Below, piece after piece: positions 14,473 through 22,568 of a DNA stretch of 38,161 nt; position 1 is the stretch's first letter; each line of letters opens with the position of its first letter. The position numbers were made by a program, and so were the translations under genes. The DNA comes from Defluviitaleaceae bacterium (GTDB lineage Bacteria > Bacillota > Clostridia > Lachnospirales > WQUN01): assembly GCA_009781765.1 (NCBI GenBank), contig WQVC01000017.1:1-38161 (forward strand). The letters run 5' to 3'. A model generated the notes under the pieces. It worked only from the letters and a program-made list of their open reading frames with translations. It was not told the origin of the DNA and searched no databases.

Positions 14473-14950
14473 TGAGCATTAAAAATTCGGACGTCCGAAG
14501 TCGGAACGTTGCCCCCCCGGCACCGTCGCGCGGTTGTATACATGGTGCGGGAAAACGTGCATTGTTCCGTTATGTTTGTTCAGCGTTGAGGCGTGTCGCC
14601 TTTCCGCTTAAACACAATATAGCCGAACAATGTTTTGCCGTCAAGTAATTTGCGAAAATTTATTCGAAATTTGCTTAGCGACGACGCGGCGCAGTGCCAC
14701 GTAACGTGGAAAACTTAAAAACATCGCCTCGTTTTCGGACAATGCAAAATCAAATTGCTCTATTGACATTTTATTTTTGTTATGTTATTTGCAATTGGTA
14801 ATATATTCCCATTAAAAAAAAAGGGGGGGGGCTGTTTAGCCTTTGTCCGTTTTCGGTACAGAGGCAGTGTCTGCCGGGGCTTTTTTATTTCCTGTTTATC
14901 GCTAAATCTTGCTGAAAAGGCCGGGGCGTTAGCGGTTGTGGCTACACGCC
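14473..14950. other. Noncoding region before the galK 3' end
   Basis: No convincing gene was seen. Items present are a 14-bp perfect palindrome TTCGGACGTCCGAA (14486-14499), an orphan TTGACA (14763-14768) in AT-rich DNA without a good -10, and an A9G9 homopurine tract (14814-14831). A segment at 14744-14757 (GCAAAATCAAATTG) resembles the right end of the MITE-like element. A GGCAG-TGTC-TGCC hairpin before a T6 run lies near 14864-14890 on the plus strand. A 60-codon plus-strand frame from 14782 has no ribosome binding site and crosses the homopolymers, so I do not call it. Confidence 0.5.
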
Positions 14951-16165
14951 CTAAAGGGAATTAACCGCCCCCGCGCCGTCCGCGCTTTCCGTCGGGTATA
15001 TATCCGGCGCGTATCCGACGGATTTTTCGTATTCTTCCGTGACAGCCGCCGAAAATTGCGCAACTTTCGCGCGCTCAACAAGAGCGATTGCGCATCCGCC
15101 AAACCCCGCACCCGTCATTCTCGCGCCGACGCATGACGGGTTTTTTATTGCCGCTTCAACGAGCGCGTCGAGTTCGAAGCAACTCACCTCGAAGTCGTCG
15201 CGCAAGGAATTATGCGACTCAACAAGAAGTCGCCCGAGGGCGGCAACGTCCCCCGCTCGTAAGGCGTTCGCCGCCGCCACAACGCGCTCGTTTTCTGTTT
15301 TAACATGCCGCATTCGCGCCGGATGACCGGCTTCGCATTCGGCGCGGCGTTCGTTGTAGCGGGATTCGTTAAGGCTGCGACGCTTTTTTGTGTCGAGAAT
15401 TATGAGCTGAAAATCGCCGAGCCGCATCGGCACGTATTCGAACTGCATATCGGCGCAGTTTAAAAGCGTCGCAAACCCGCGTTTGCCCGTTCCGATTGCA
15501 AACATGTCCATTATTCCGCAGTTTACGCCGCAAAATTCGTTTTCGCTTTCCCGGGCAATTTTCACGAGTTCAAGCATTTCGAAGCCGAGCGCGAAGGTTT
15601 CGTTAAGCGCGACGGCAGTTGCCATTTCAATTGACGCCGACGACGAAAGCCCCGAGCCGTTCGGAATATTGCCGGAAAAAAGCATATCGAAGTGCGCCGG
15701 GAACACGTGTGGGTTGCCGCGCATTCCCTCGAAGCCGAACGCCGGGGGCACATGTAAGTTGCCGCACGTTCCCTCGAAGCCGAACGCCGGGGACACATGT
15801 AAGTTGCCGCACGTTCCCTCGAAGCCGTGATGAGCGTCGGTGGCGAGGCAAGGGGAGTCGGCTCGGCGAGACAGCGCACGTTGCATATGATGCACAATGC
15901 CGCGCGGGTAGATTTCCCAAGCGTTGGGAACACTGTTCGTGCTTGCAAAACGCGGCTCGCCGTTGTCGGCGACACTCGCATCGTCGCGCAGTCGAATAAG
16001 CGCGTATGTTCCCATGTTTATTGCGCACGGCAGAACAAGCCCGCCGTTGTAATCGGTGTGTTCGCCGATTATGTTCACTCGACCCGGCGCGTAAAATACG
16101 CGAATTGCATCGTTGCCGCCGGCAGTTTCGCCGAAAATTTCCGTGAAGATTTTTTTCAAATCCAT
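14951..16165 (-). CDS. galK: Galactokinase with an internal 15-residue triple repeat
   Basis: This GHMP kinase phosphorylates galactose at C1 in the Leloir pathway. Motifs are PGRVNIIGEHTDYNGG (residues 27-42), the ATP-binding GNIPNGSGLSSSAS (165-178) and MTGAGFGGCAIAL near the C-terminus. GGAGG lies 5 bases before the ATG at 16165. The 404-residue length exceeds the usual 380-390. The extra length is a 15-residue unit repeated three times (about 114-158, GFEGTCGNLHV type) just before the ATP-binding loop, encoded by 45-bp tandem repeats. The frame is open, so a working enzyme with an expanded loop is likely but unproved. No galT or galE is nearby. Confidence 0.92.
   Translation of the reverse strand: MDLKKIFTEIFGETAGGNDAIRVFYAPGRVNIIGEHTDYNGGLVLPCAINMGTYALIRLRDDASVADNGEPRFASTNSVPNAWEIYPRGIVHHMQRALSRRADSPCLATDAHHGFEGTCGNLHVSPAFGFEGTCGNLHVPPAFGFEGMRGNPHVFPAHFDMLFSGNIPNGSGLSSSASIEMATAVALNETFALGFEMLELVKIARESENEFCGVNCGIMDMFAIGTGKRGFATLLNCADMQFEYVPMRLGDFQLIILDTKKRRSLNESRYNERRAECEAGHPARMRHVKTENERVVAAANALRAGDVAALGRLLVESHNSLRDDFEVSCFELDALVEAAIKNPSCVGARMTGAGFGGCAIALVERAKVAQFSAAVTEEYEKSVGYAPDIYPTESADGAGAVNSL
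15695..15829. repeat. Three 45-bp tandem repeats inside galK
   Basis: The units are 15695-15739, 15740-15784 and 15785-15829. The second and third differ at very few positions; the first is more diverged. Each encodes 15 residues on the minus strand, so copy-number change would keep the galK frame. Confidence 0.9.
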
Positions 16166-16191
16166 AGTGTCCTCCAATCGCGCTGTGGGCG

Positions 16192-16220
16192 ATTTTATCA
16201 TTTGTGCGACGTGTGGTAAA
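16192..16220 (-). promoter_or_regulatory. Putative galK promoter
   Basis: On the minus strand TTTACC (16215-16220) and TAAAAT (16192-16197) are 17 bp apart, about 27 bases from the galK ATG. Matches are four of six and five of six. Confidence 0.5.
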
Positions 16221-16241
16221 ATTTTCGCGCATGACAAAAAC

Positions 16242-16323
16242 AAAATCGCGCGAATGCGCGATTTTAAGCAGGGGTCAAGGGGACCTCGTCCCCTTGCAGG
16301 GGTTTGGGGACGGAGTCCCCAAA
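16242..16323. repeat. Composite palindromic repeat, copy C
   Basis: The core hairpin AAAATCGCGC-GAAT-GCGCGATTTT (16242-16265) is followed by the module GGTCAAGGGG, then CCCCTTGCAGGGG and GGGGACGGAGTCCCC. The same order recurs at 31255-31336, and inverted inside rsmA. It lies in the leader of the aldo/keto reductase gene, ending 30 bases before its start. Confidence 0.8.
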
Positions 16324-16353
16324 AGTCTTAATCATAAAGAAAGGACAAAAACA

Positions 16354-17379
16354 ATGGAAAAAATAATTTTCGGGCAAACCGACCTGCAAGTGAGTCGAAC
16401 GGGTTTCGGCGCGATACCGATTCAGCGGATTTCGTACGACGAAAGCACCGCAATATTGCGGCGCGCCGTTGAATCGGGGATAAATTTGTTTGACACGGCA
16501 AACGCCTACACAACAAGCGAGGAGCGAATCGGGGTCGCGCTTGGCGACGTGCGCGAAAAAATAATTTTGTGTACGAAATCGGGAGCGCAAAATCCGGCAG
16601 ACCTGACCGCGCAGGTTGAAAACAGCTTGGTCAAAATGCGCACGGAATATATCGACGTTTTTCAGTTTCACTGCCCCGGATTCGTGCCGCGTCCGGACGG
16701 CAACGACGGGCTTTACAACGCCGCCGAAAAGCTCAAAAGCGAGGGCAAAATTCGCCATATCGGAATAACCGCGCACAAAAAACATCTTGCGCTTGAAGCG
16801 ATTGAATCGGAACTTTATGCGGTGTTGCAGTATCCGTTTTCGTACTTATCCTCGCCGGAGGAACTCGCGCTTGCCGAAAAATGTCGCGAAAAAAACATCG
16901 GCGTGTTGGGCATGAAGGCGTTATGCGGCGGAATTTTAACAAATGCGCGAGCGGCATTTGCATTTTTGCAGCAACACGAAAACATCGTGCCGATATGGGG
17001 CATTCAGCACATGCACGAGCTTGAAGAATTTATCGCATACGAAAAAAGCCCGCCGGAGCTTACCGACGAGCTTTTGAGCGAAATCGAAGCCGACAAAGCC
17101 GCACTTGCGGGCAGTTTTTGCCGCGCCTGCGGATATTGTCTGCCGTGTCCGGCGAATATTCCGATTCCCATGGCGGCGCGAATGGAATTTTTGCTCGGGC
17201 GCATGGTTGCGCAAAATTTCAGAACCCCCGAATGGCAGGAAAACATGCGCCGCATCGACAACTGCACAAATTGCGGACACTGCAAAGCAAATTGCCCGTA
17301 TGAGCTTGACGTTCCGGAGCTGTTGCGCCGCCACCAAGATTTTTATTTTTCAACTCACCAAGGCCATTCATACCCGTGA
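16354..17379 (+). CDS. Aldo/keto reductase with two C-terminal 4Fe-4S motifs
   Basis: This 341-residue protein has an N-terminal AKR barrel and a ferredoxin-like tail. The AKR tetrad is visible as Asp47 and Tyr52 (LFDTANAY), Lys75 (CTKSG) and His106 (FQFHCPG). Two CxxCxxCxxxCP-like clusters follow: Cys256/259/262/265 (CRACGYCLPCP) and Cys304/307/310/314 (CTNCGHCKANCP), expected to bind two 4Fe-4S clusters. Such proteins are common in anaerobes; the substrate is unknown. AAAGGA precedes the ATG at 16354; longer frames run through repeat DNA. Its last 25 bases overlap the convergent SDR gene. Confidence 0.9.
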   Translation: MEKIIFGQTDLQVSRTGFGAIPIQRISYDESTAILRRAVESGINLFDTANAYTTSEERIGVALGDVREKIILCTKSGAQNPADLTAQVENSLVKMRTEYIDVFQFHCPGFVPRPDGNDGLYNAAEKLKSEGKIRHIGITAHKKHLALEAIESELYAVLQYPFSYLSSPEELALAEKCREKNIGVLGMKALCGGILTNARAAFAFLQQHENIVPIWGIQHMHELEEFIAYEKSPPELTDELLSEIEADKAALAGSFCRACGYCLPCPANIPIPMAARMEFLLGRMVAQNFRTPEWQENMRRIDNCTNCGHCKANCPYELDVPELLRRHQDFYFSTHQGHSYP

Positions 17380-18068
17380 AAATCCACCATTACGAGGCGA
17401 TTTTCGTCGCGAAGCGGTTTTTCGAAGTATCGCGCGGCAATTTCGCCGATAAAATCCGGGTCGTACATGCCCTCTTCGGCAAGCTGCCCGTCTTGATTGC
17501 GAAATTTCATCCAACCCGGATGAAACAACCGAAATGTGTAGCCCTGCGGAAATAATTCGTTGTGCAGCAAACGCACGGCCATGTTCATGGCGGCTTTGCT
17601 CATGGGGTACGGGAAGTCGTCGATAAAGCGATTTTTCATAAGCGAAATGCACGCAACCTCGCTTGAAACGAAACACAGCCGCCGCATTCCGTCCGCCATC
17701 AGCGGCAAAAATGCCCGAACAAGCCGCAGCGGCCCCAATGCGTTTACATTGTACGACCGCCAAACCGCCTCCAAATCCATGGGCGGCTCATAAAGTTTGC
17801 AATTTACTTTGCCCATCAACGCCGCGTTTGAAATAATCATATCAAGCGCGGCGTTTTTTGTTGCCCGAACGCTTTCGGCAATGCTTTCTTCGTTGCCCAC
17901 GTCGATGCGAATTATATGTAAATTCGCGTTCGTTTCGCGCAATTCCTCCAAAAGAAAAAAATCCTCCATAAATTTTCCCGCAAAAACGCGCCATCCGCGT
18001 TGCAAAAATTCTTTGCAAAGCGAAAGTCCCAAACCTCGGTCTGCGCCGGTAATAAAAACACTTTTCAT
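17355..18068 (-). CDS. Short-chain dehydrogenase/reductase
   Basis: This 237-residue Rossmann enzyme has TGADRGLG (residues 7-14) for NAD(P) binding, ISNAAL (about 79-84, the NAG-like motif), Ser135/136 and the catalytic YPMSK (Tyr154, Lys158). The substrate cannot be assigned. GGAGGG lies 7 bases before the ATG at 18068; the TTG five codons upstream overlaps that site and is rejected. The stop lies inside the tail of the convergent aldo/keto reductase. It is divergent from rsmB. Confidence 0.88.
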   Translation of the reverse strand: MKSVFITGADRGLGLSLCKEFLQRGWRVFAGKFMEDFFLLEELRETNANLHIIRIDVGNEESIAESVRATKNAALDMIISNAALMGKVNCKLYEPPMDLEAVWRSYNVNALGPLRLVRAFLPLMADGMRRLCFVSSEVACISLMKNRFIDDFPYPMSKAAMNMAVRLLHNELFPQGYTFRLFHPGWMKFRNQDGQLAEEGMYDPDFIGEIAARYFEKPLRDENRLVMVDFHGYEWPW

Positions 18069-18091
18069 AGCAAATCCCTCCAAACAGTGCT

Positions 18092-18097
18092 ATTATA
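18092..18097 (-). promoter_or_regulatory. -10 element of the SDR gene
   Basis: A perfect minus-strand TATAAT lies 23 bases before the SDR start in the 89-bp divergent gap to rsmB. No clear -35 was found, and no convincing rsmB promoter is visible on the plus strand. Confidence 0.45.
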
Positions 18098-18157
18098 CCA
18101 AGATGCGAAAACATTAACATCGAATATGCGGAAATTTTTCCGACAGGGAGTTACAAC

Positions 18158-19420
18158 TTGAAAAAATCTGACAGGCACTATGCGGTAACGATTTTGGGGG
18201 AAGTTTTGCACGACGGCGCGTATGCAAATATCGCGCTGCGCAAAGCACTTTCCGGCACAGATGCGTCGGCGCAATCGCGAGCATTTATCACCGAGCTTGT
18301 GAACGAAACTCTGCGCAATTTAATTCTAATCGACAGGATTATCGACGAATTTTCCCAAACGCCCGCAAGCGAAATCAAGCCGATTATAAAAAATATTTTG
18401 CGAATTTCCGTGTGCCAAATTCGCTTTTTGGAGCGCATTCCGGAACGCGCCGCCGTAAACGAAGCCGTGCTTTTGACCAAGGCGTATAACTTCGAGCGAT
18501 TGACGGGATTCGTGAACGGCATTTTGCGCAACATCGCCCGCGAGCCGCATCGCCCCAAAGTCGCGCCGAAAGACCTTGCGCTGCGATTTTCGTATCCGCC
18601 GTGGATGGTGAACGCGCTTGTGAAATGGCTCGGGTCGAAATCCGCCATAGAATTTTGCGAAGCAAGTCACAAGCCCGCCGGCATCACAATTTTAATTGCG
18701 CCGGCGCATATCGAGGAATGCCTCGCTCTTCTCAACGCCGACGGCGTCGAAAGCGAAAATCTCACGCCCGGAGTTTTCGCCTTAAAAAAAACCGGCGACA
18801 TCACGCAGCTTTCGGCATTCAAAAAGGGGCTGTTCATCGTTATCGACCCCGGTGCGCTCGGGGCGGCGAACGCTCTTGGTGTCGCGCCCGGTCAAACGAT
18901 TTTGGATATGTGCGCCGCGCCCGGCGGAAAAACGTTCGCAACGGCATTCGCCATGGAAAACGCGGGGCGAATCATCGCATGTGACATTCATCCGCATAAA
19001 ATCGACTTGCTGCGCAATACCGCCAAGCGGCTGAATCTTTCGATTGTCGAGCCGAAAGTGCAGGATGCGCTGACGTTCTCCCCTACCCTCGAAAATATCG
19101 CGGATGCGGTGCTTCTTGACGCGCCCTGCTCCGGCTTGGGAACAATCCGCAAGCACCCGGAAATAAAATACACGCGCCTCCCCGAAGACATCGCAACGTT
19201 GGCGCGAAAACAATCGCAAATGCTTGCAAACGCCGCGCGATATGTAAAACCCGGCGGCGCGGTTGTTTACTGCACATGCACCGTCGCGCGGGAAGAAAAC
19301 GCCGATATTATTGACAAATTTCTGGCATCCCGCAACGATTTCACACTCGAAAGTTCCGCCCAAACCCTCCCGAGCGAAACCTCCGACGGATTTTTTACGG
19401 CAAAACTTCGCCGCAGATGA
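18158..19420 (+). CDS. rsmB: 16S rRNA (cytosine-967-C5)-methyltransferase RsmB
   Basis: This 420-residue enzyme has an N-terminal NusB-like RNA-binding domain (about residues 5-130, including INEAV-like AAVNEAVLLTKAY) and a C-terminal SAM methyltransferase. The latter shows MCAAPGGKT (251-259), the DAPCSGLG motif (321-328, Cys324) and YCTCTVAREEN (about 371-381, Cys374). The two cysteines are the release and catalytic residues of the m5C family. The start is TTG at 18158, seven bases after AGGGAG; no ATG is better. The stop is followed at once by a composite repeat. Confidence 0.93.
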   Translation: MKKSDRHYAVTILGEVLHDGAYANIALRKALSGTDASAQSRAFITELVNETLRNLILIDRIIDEFSQTPASEIKPIIKNILRISVCQIRFLERIPERAAVNEAVLLTKAYNFERLTGFVNGILRNIAREPHRPKVAPKDLALRFSYPPWMVNALVKWLGSKSAIEFCEASHKPAGITILIAPAHIEECLALLNADGVESENLTPGVFALKKTGDITQLSAFKKGLFIVIDPGALGAANALGVAPGQTILDMCAAPGGKTFATAFAMENAGRIIACDIHPHKIDLLRNTAKRLNLSIVEPKVQDALTFSPTLENIADAVLLDAPCSGLGTIRKHPEIKYTRLPEDIATLARKQSQMLANAARYVKPGGAVVYCTCTVAREENADIIDKFLASRNDFTLESSAQTLPSETSDGFFTAKLRRR

Positions 19421-19430
19421 TATAGGTTTT

Positions 19431-19566
19431 TTGGGGGCTTCGCCCACTGCACCCTTTAAAAGTTCAGCAAAAATTTTTTCAAAAATCGCGCGAATGCGCG
19501 ATTTTTATGTTAAAGTTTTGATGAAACTTTTTCAAAAGTTTCCGGGGTTCGGGGCAGAGCCCCGAA
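19431..19566. repeat. Composite palindromic repeat, copy D
   Basis: This copy has an opening GGGGGCTTCGCCC, a decayed middle, the core hairpin AAAAATCGCGC-GAAT-GCGCGATTTTT (19481-19506), an AACTTTTTCAAAAGTT palindrome and GGGGTTCGGGGCAGAGCCCCG. It fills the rsmB to O-antigen-ligase gap. Confidence 0.75.
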
Positions 19567-19596
19567 AACTATGTTAAAATAACTCAGGTGATTCCA

Positions 19597-21501
19597 ATGA
19601 AAACAAATTTGAAAACAAATTTTCTTGATATTTTAATCGGTGCGGCGTTGATGGTTGTTGTCGGGATTATGCCGCTGATTGCGCGAATGGTTTTGCGACC
19701 GCTTCCGCGCGAACTTTCGCATCTTCTTCCCGACGACAGAATTGTCGATTTTTTGTCGTACACAAAAAGTCATGTCGTGCTTGCGGTGGCGGCGGCGATT
19801 GCATTTTCTTATTTGAGCGATTTAATCACAAACGGAAAAATGCCCGACTTTAAAGCGTTTTTCAAAAAACCGCCCGCAATTCTTGCGAGTGTTTTTCTTG
19901 TTTTCGTGCTTATTTCCGCCGTTTTTTCGAGCTACACGCGAACGTCGTGGTTCGGCACGTTTCACCGCGACGAGGGCGCATTTATGTGGATGGCGTACTT
20001 CGTTATTTTTTTTGCGGCGATGTATTTTGCACAAAAGCTCGAACGCACGAAATATGTACTTTACGCGCTTGCGTTTTCGTCAATTATTATGGGCGCGATT
20101 GGTGCAAGTCAATTTGCGGGGAGCGATTTTTTCGGCACAAGTACCGGACGTTGGCTTGTTACCGTCGGAACGCCGTTTTTCGACATTCGCCATCTCGTCG
20201 CTCCCGAGTTCACAATCGCCTACGGTACGTTGTTTAACCCCAACACTTTTGGCAAATACACCGCCATGCTTGCCCCGATTTTGCTTCTTGCCGCGCTTAC
20301 TTTCAGAAGCGAAAAATTATACATCACGATAATTTCGTCGGTCGCGCTGTTTGTCGCCGGCGCATTGATGCTTTTAGGCGTTTTTGCATCAAGTTCGCTC
20401 GGCGGACTGATGGGCATTATCACAGCGTCGATTGTTCTTGTTGTTGCGTATTTGTTGCGCCCGGGCATTCCGCTGAAAAAAATCGCGCTGACAGCCGGTC
20501 CGGTTGTGGGCGTTTTGGTGTTGGCAATTTTATTCGTGCCGCCGCTCAACGAGCGAGTGACGTTTTTGTTCGACCGCATCGGGCGCGAAATGGCCGCCGA
20601 CACATCGGCAATAAGCGACTTTGTTTTTGACCGAGACACGATGACGGTTTACGGCGCGGACGGAAAAATTTTGAGCCTGACCGTACGCGAACACACCGGC
20701 GATTGGCTTACCGTGCGCGACGCCGCCGGAAACGAACTTGCGCCGGCAAGCCGCGAGCAACTGCCGCCGGTTCGCCACGACGCCACCTCACCGATTGAAT
20801 TTACGTCAACAATATACACATTCGACGTTCCGGATTATCGCCGGGTTACAATCGAAAGCCGGCGACGCGAATTTAGGGATTATCGACGGGCGGCAATCGA
20901 AACCGTATCCCATGACTTTGTGTATCATCACGCGCGCGGTTCGCGATTCTTTTTGGAATATATCGACGGCAGAATTTACGGCGTTCCGATACTTCCCGGT
21001 CCGTTTATCGACCTTCATCGCGAAATTCCCGCGTGGGGCTTCGAAGGCCGTGAAACATGGGGTTCAAACCGGGGATATATCTGGTCGCGTTCGCTGCCGC
21101 TGATGCCGTCGCGCACAATAATCGGCAGCGGCCCCGACACTTTTGTTAATGTTTTCCCCAACCAAGACATGGTTTCCGGGCAACGATACTTCAACAATCC
21201 GTATCAAATTGTTGACAAGGCGCATAACTTTTTCATCCAAACATGGATTACAACCGGCGGAATTTCCGCGCTTGCCCTGTTCGGGCTGTTCGGGCATTAT
21301 TTTTTCACAACGTTGCGCTCGCTTATTAAAACGAAGGACGAGCCTGTTTTTTCATACGGCTTGCGCCTCGGGCTTTTGGCGGGCGTTGCCGGCTACGTTA
21401 TGGCGGGCATGGCAACCGACACAACCGTCGGCTCGACGGGCGTATTTTTTGTGCTTCTCGGCATCGGCTACGGGCTGAACGAGCAGGACTTCACATGTTA
21501 A
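19597..21501 (+). CDS. O-antigen ligase/polymerase-like membrane protein
   Basis: This 634-residue polytopic protein has about ten hydrophobic segments grouped before residue 325 and after about 555. A large extracytoplasmic region of some 200 residues lies between them. The late block GSGPDTFVNVFP, then VDKAHNFFIQTWITTGG, is the O-antigen ligase (Wzy_C/WaaL-like) signature and includes the conserved loop His. In Gram-positives such proteins polymerise or ligate surface glycans. The ATG at 19597 follows AGGTG; an in-frame GTG at 19588 is less likely. A degenerate 45-bp tandem duplication (DYRR-starting, 20833-20922) lies in the extracytoplasmic loop. The stop overlaps the rsmA start. Confidence 0.82.
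   Translation: MKTNLKTNFLDILIGAALMVVVGIMPLIARMVLRPLPRELSHLLPDDRIVDFLSYTKSHVVLAVAAAIAFSYLSDLITNGKMPDFKAFFKKPPAILASVFLVFVLISAVFSSYTRTSWFGTFHRDEGAFMWMAYFVIFFAAMYFAQKLERTKYVLYALAFSSIIMGAIGASQFAGSDFFGTSTGRWLVTVGTPFFDIRHLVAPEFTIAYGTLFNPNTFGKYTAMLAPILLLAALTFRSEKLYITIISSVALFVAGALMLLGVFASSSLGGLMGIITASIVLVVAYLLRPGIPLKKIALTAGPVVGVLVLAILFVPPLNERVTFLFDRIGREMAADTSAISDFVFDRDTMTVYGADGKILSLTVREHTGDWLTVRDAAGNELAPASREQLPPVRHDATSPIEFTSTIYTFDVPDYRRVTIESRRREFRDYRRAAIETVSHDFVYHHARGSRFFLEYIDGRIYGVPILPGPFIDLHREIPAWGFEGRETWGSNRGYIWSRSLPLMPSRTIIGSGPDTFVNVFPNQDMVSGQRYFNNPYQIVDKAHNFFIQTWITTGGISALALFGLFGHYFFTTLRSLIKTKDEPVFSYGLRLGLLAGVAGYVMAGMATDTTVGSTGVFFVLLGIGYGLNEQDFTC
20833..20922 (+). repeat. Degenerate 45-bp tandem duplication
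   Basis: GATTATCGCCGGGTTACAAT at 20833 and GATTATCGACGGGCGGCAAT at 20878 begin two adjacent 45-bp units encoding DYRRVTIES and DYRRAAIET. The second half of the units has diverged. Confidence 0.6.
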
Positions 21502-22568
21502 ACCTTTCAACTGCGGCGGGCGTACGCGAAATTTTTTCGCGTTACGATTTACGTGCGAAAAAAAAGCTGGGGCAAAATTTTCTCATCGACGGGCATGTGT
21601 TGGGGAAAATCATCACAGCAGCAAATATTCGCGACGGAGACCGCGTTCTTGAAATCGGTCCCGGCATCGGCGGCATGACTCAAGCATTATTGCGCGCCGG
21701 CGCAGATGTTACGGCAATCGAACTCGACAAGCAACTCGTCCCGATTTTGCAAAACCTTTTCGCCGGCGAGAAATTGCGAATTATCCAAGGCGACGTTTTG
21801 CGCATGAATTTGCACGAGATATTCGATATTCCTTCCGGGGGACTCCGTCCCCCTACCCCCCTGCAAGGAGGGGCAATGCCCCCCCTTGACCCCCAACAAG
21901 AAACCGCGCGAAGCGCGGTTTCTGACGAAAGTTTTGATGGGGCTGACCCCGGCGAAGCCGGCGCCGTCAGGCGGGCCGCCCGGCCAGCGTGCGAAGTACG
22001 CGAGAGGGGTTCGGGGGAAACTTTTTCAAAAGTTTCCCCCGAAAAAGAATCGGCAAATATAAAGGCCGTAGCAAATTTGCCGTATTACATCACGACGCCG
22101 GTGATTTTCGCGCTGTTGGAAAGCGGCTTGTTTGAATCGGTGACGGTGATGGTTCAGAAGGAAGTTGCCAAACGATTCAGTGCGGGGCCGGGAACGAAAG
22201 ATTACGGCTCGCTTTCTCTTGCGGCGCAATATTTTGCGGACGCGACGCTTGTTGCAAATGTGCCGTCGAACTGCTTTATGCCGCGTCCGGCGGTGGATTC
22301 TGCCGTTGTGCGACTGGATATTTTGCCCGCACCCCGCGTGGACGCCGACCATGCGAAATTGTTCAGAACGATTCATGCGGCGTTCGGCAAGCGGCGCAAA
22401 ACCCTGCTTAATGCGCTTGATTCGGAGTTTCCGTGCGGAAAGCCCGAGCTTGCGGAAATTTTGCGCTCGTGCGACATCGACCCGCAGGCTCGCGGCGAAA
22501 CCTTGGACATTTACGCCTTTGCGAGGCTTTCGGAGCGACTTGCGGAAAGCACGGGGGCAATGCCGTGA
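21495..22568 (+). CDS. rsmA: 16S rRNA dimethyladenosine transferase RsmA (KsgA) with a repeat-derived insertion
   Basis: RsmA dimethylates A1518 and A1519 of 16S rRNA. Visible are KKKLGQNFLID (22-32), the SAM motif LEIGPGIGGMTQALL (52-66), ELDK (76-79), QGDVL (98-102) and the catalytic NLPYYITTPV (194-203). The protein has 357 residues against a usual 260-300. The excess, about residues 113-184, is low-complexity (Pro, Gly, Arg, Ala) and encoded exactly by a copy of the window's composite repeat. It falls in the loop between the GDVL strand and NLPYY. The ATG overlaps the upstream stop as ATGTTAA, and its TGA overlaps the TraX-like GTG. Confidence 0.92.
   Translation: MLNLSTAAGVREIFSRYDLRAKKKLGQNFLIDGHVLGKIITAANIRDGDRVLEIGPGIGGMTQALLRAGADVTAIELDKQLVPILQNLFAGEKLRIIQGDVLRMNLHEIFDIPSGGLRPPTPLQGGAMPPLDPQQETARSAVSDESFDGADPGEAGAVRRAARPACEVRERGSGETFSKVSPEKESANIKAVANLPYYITTPVIFALLESGLFESVTVMVQKEVAKRFSAGPGTKDYGSLSLAAQYFADATLVANVPSNCFMPRPAVDSAVVRLDILPAPRVDADHAKLFRTIHAAFGKRRKTLLNALDSEFPCGKPELAEILRSCDIDPQARGETLDIYAFARLSERLAESTGAMP
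21836..22044. repeat. Composite palindromic repeat, copy E, inside rsmA
   Basis: This copy holds, inverted, the same modules as copies C and I: a GGGGACGGAGTCCCC-type end, CCCCTCCTTGCAGGGGG, the core hairpin GAAACCGCGC-GAA-GCGCGGTTTC (21900-21922), a CCGGCGAAGCCGG hairpin, GGCGGGCCGCCCGGCC, CAGCGTGCGAAGTACGCGAG and GGGGGAAACTTTTTCAAAAGTTTCCCCC. It is about 207 bp, a multiple of three, and has no stop in the rsmA frame. Confidence 0.85.

Noticed and set aside
14744-14780. Third copy of the MITE-like element
   Set aside because: Only the right-end string GCAAAATCAAATTG and a loosely similar tail match; inverted arms and the central hairpin are missing.
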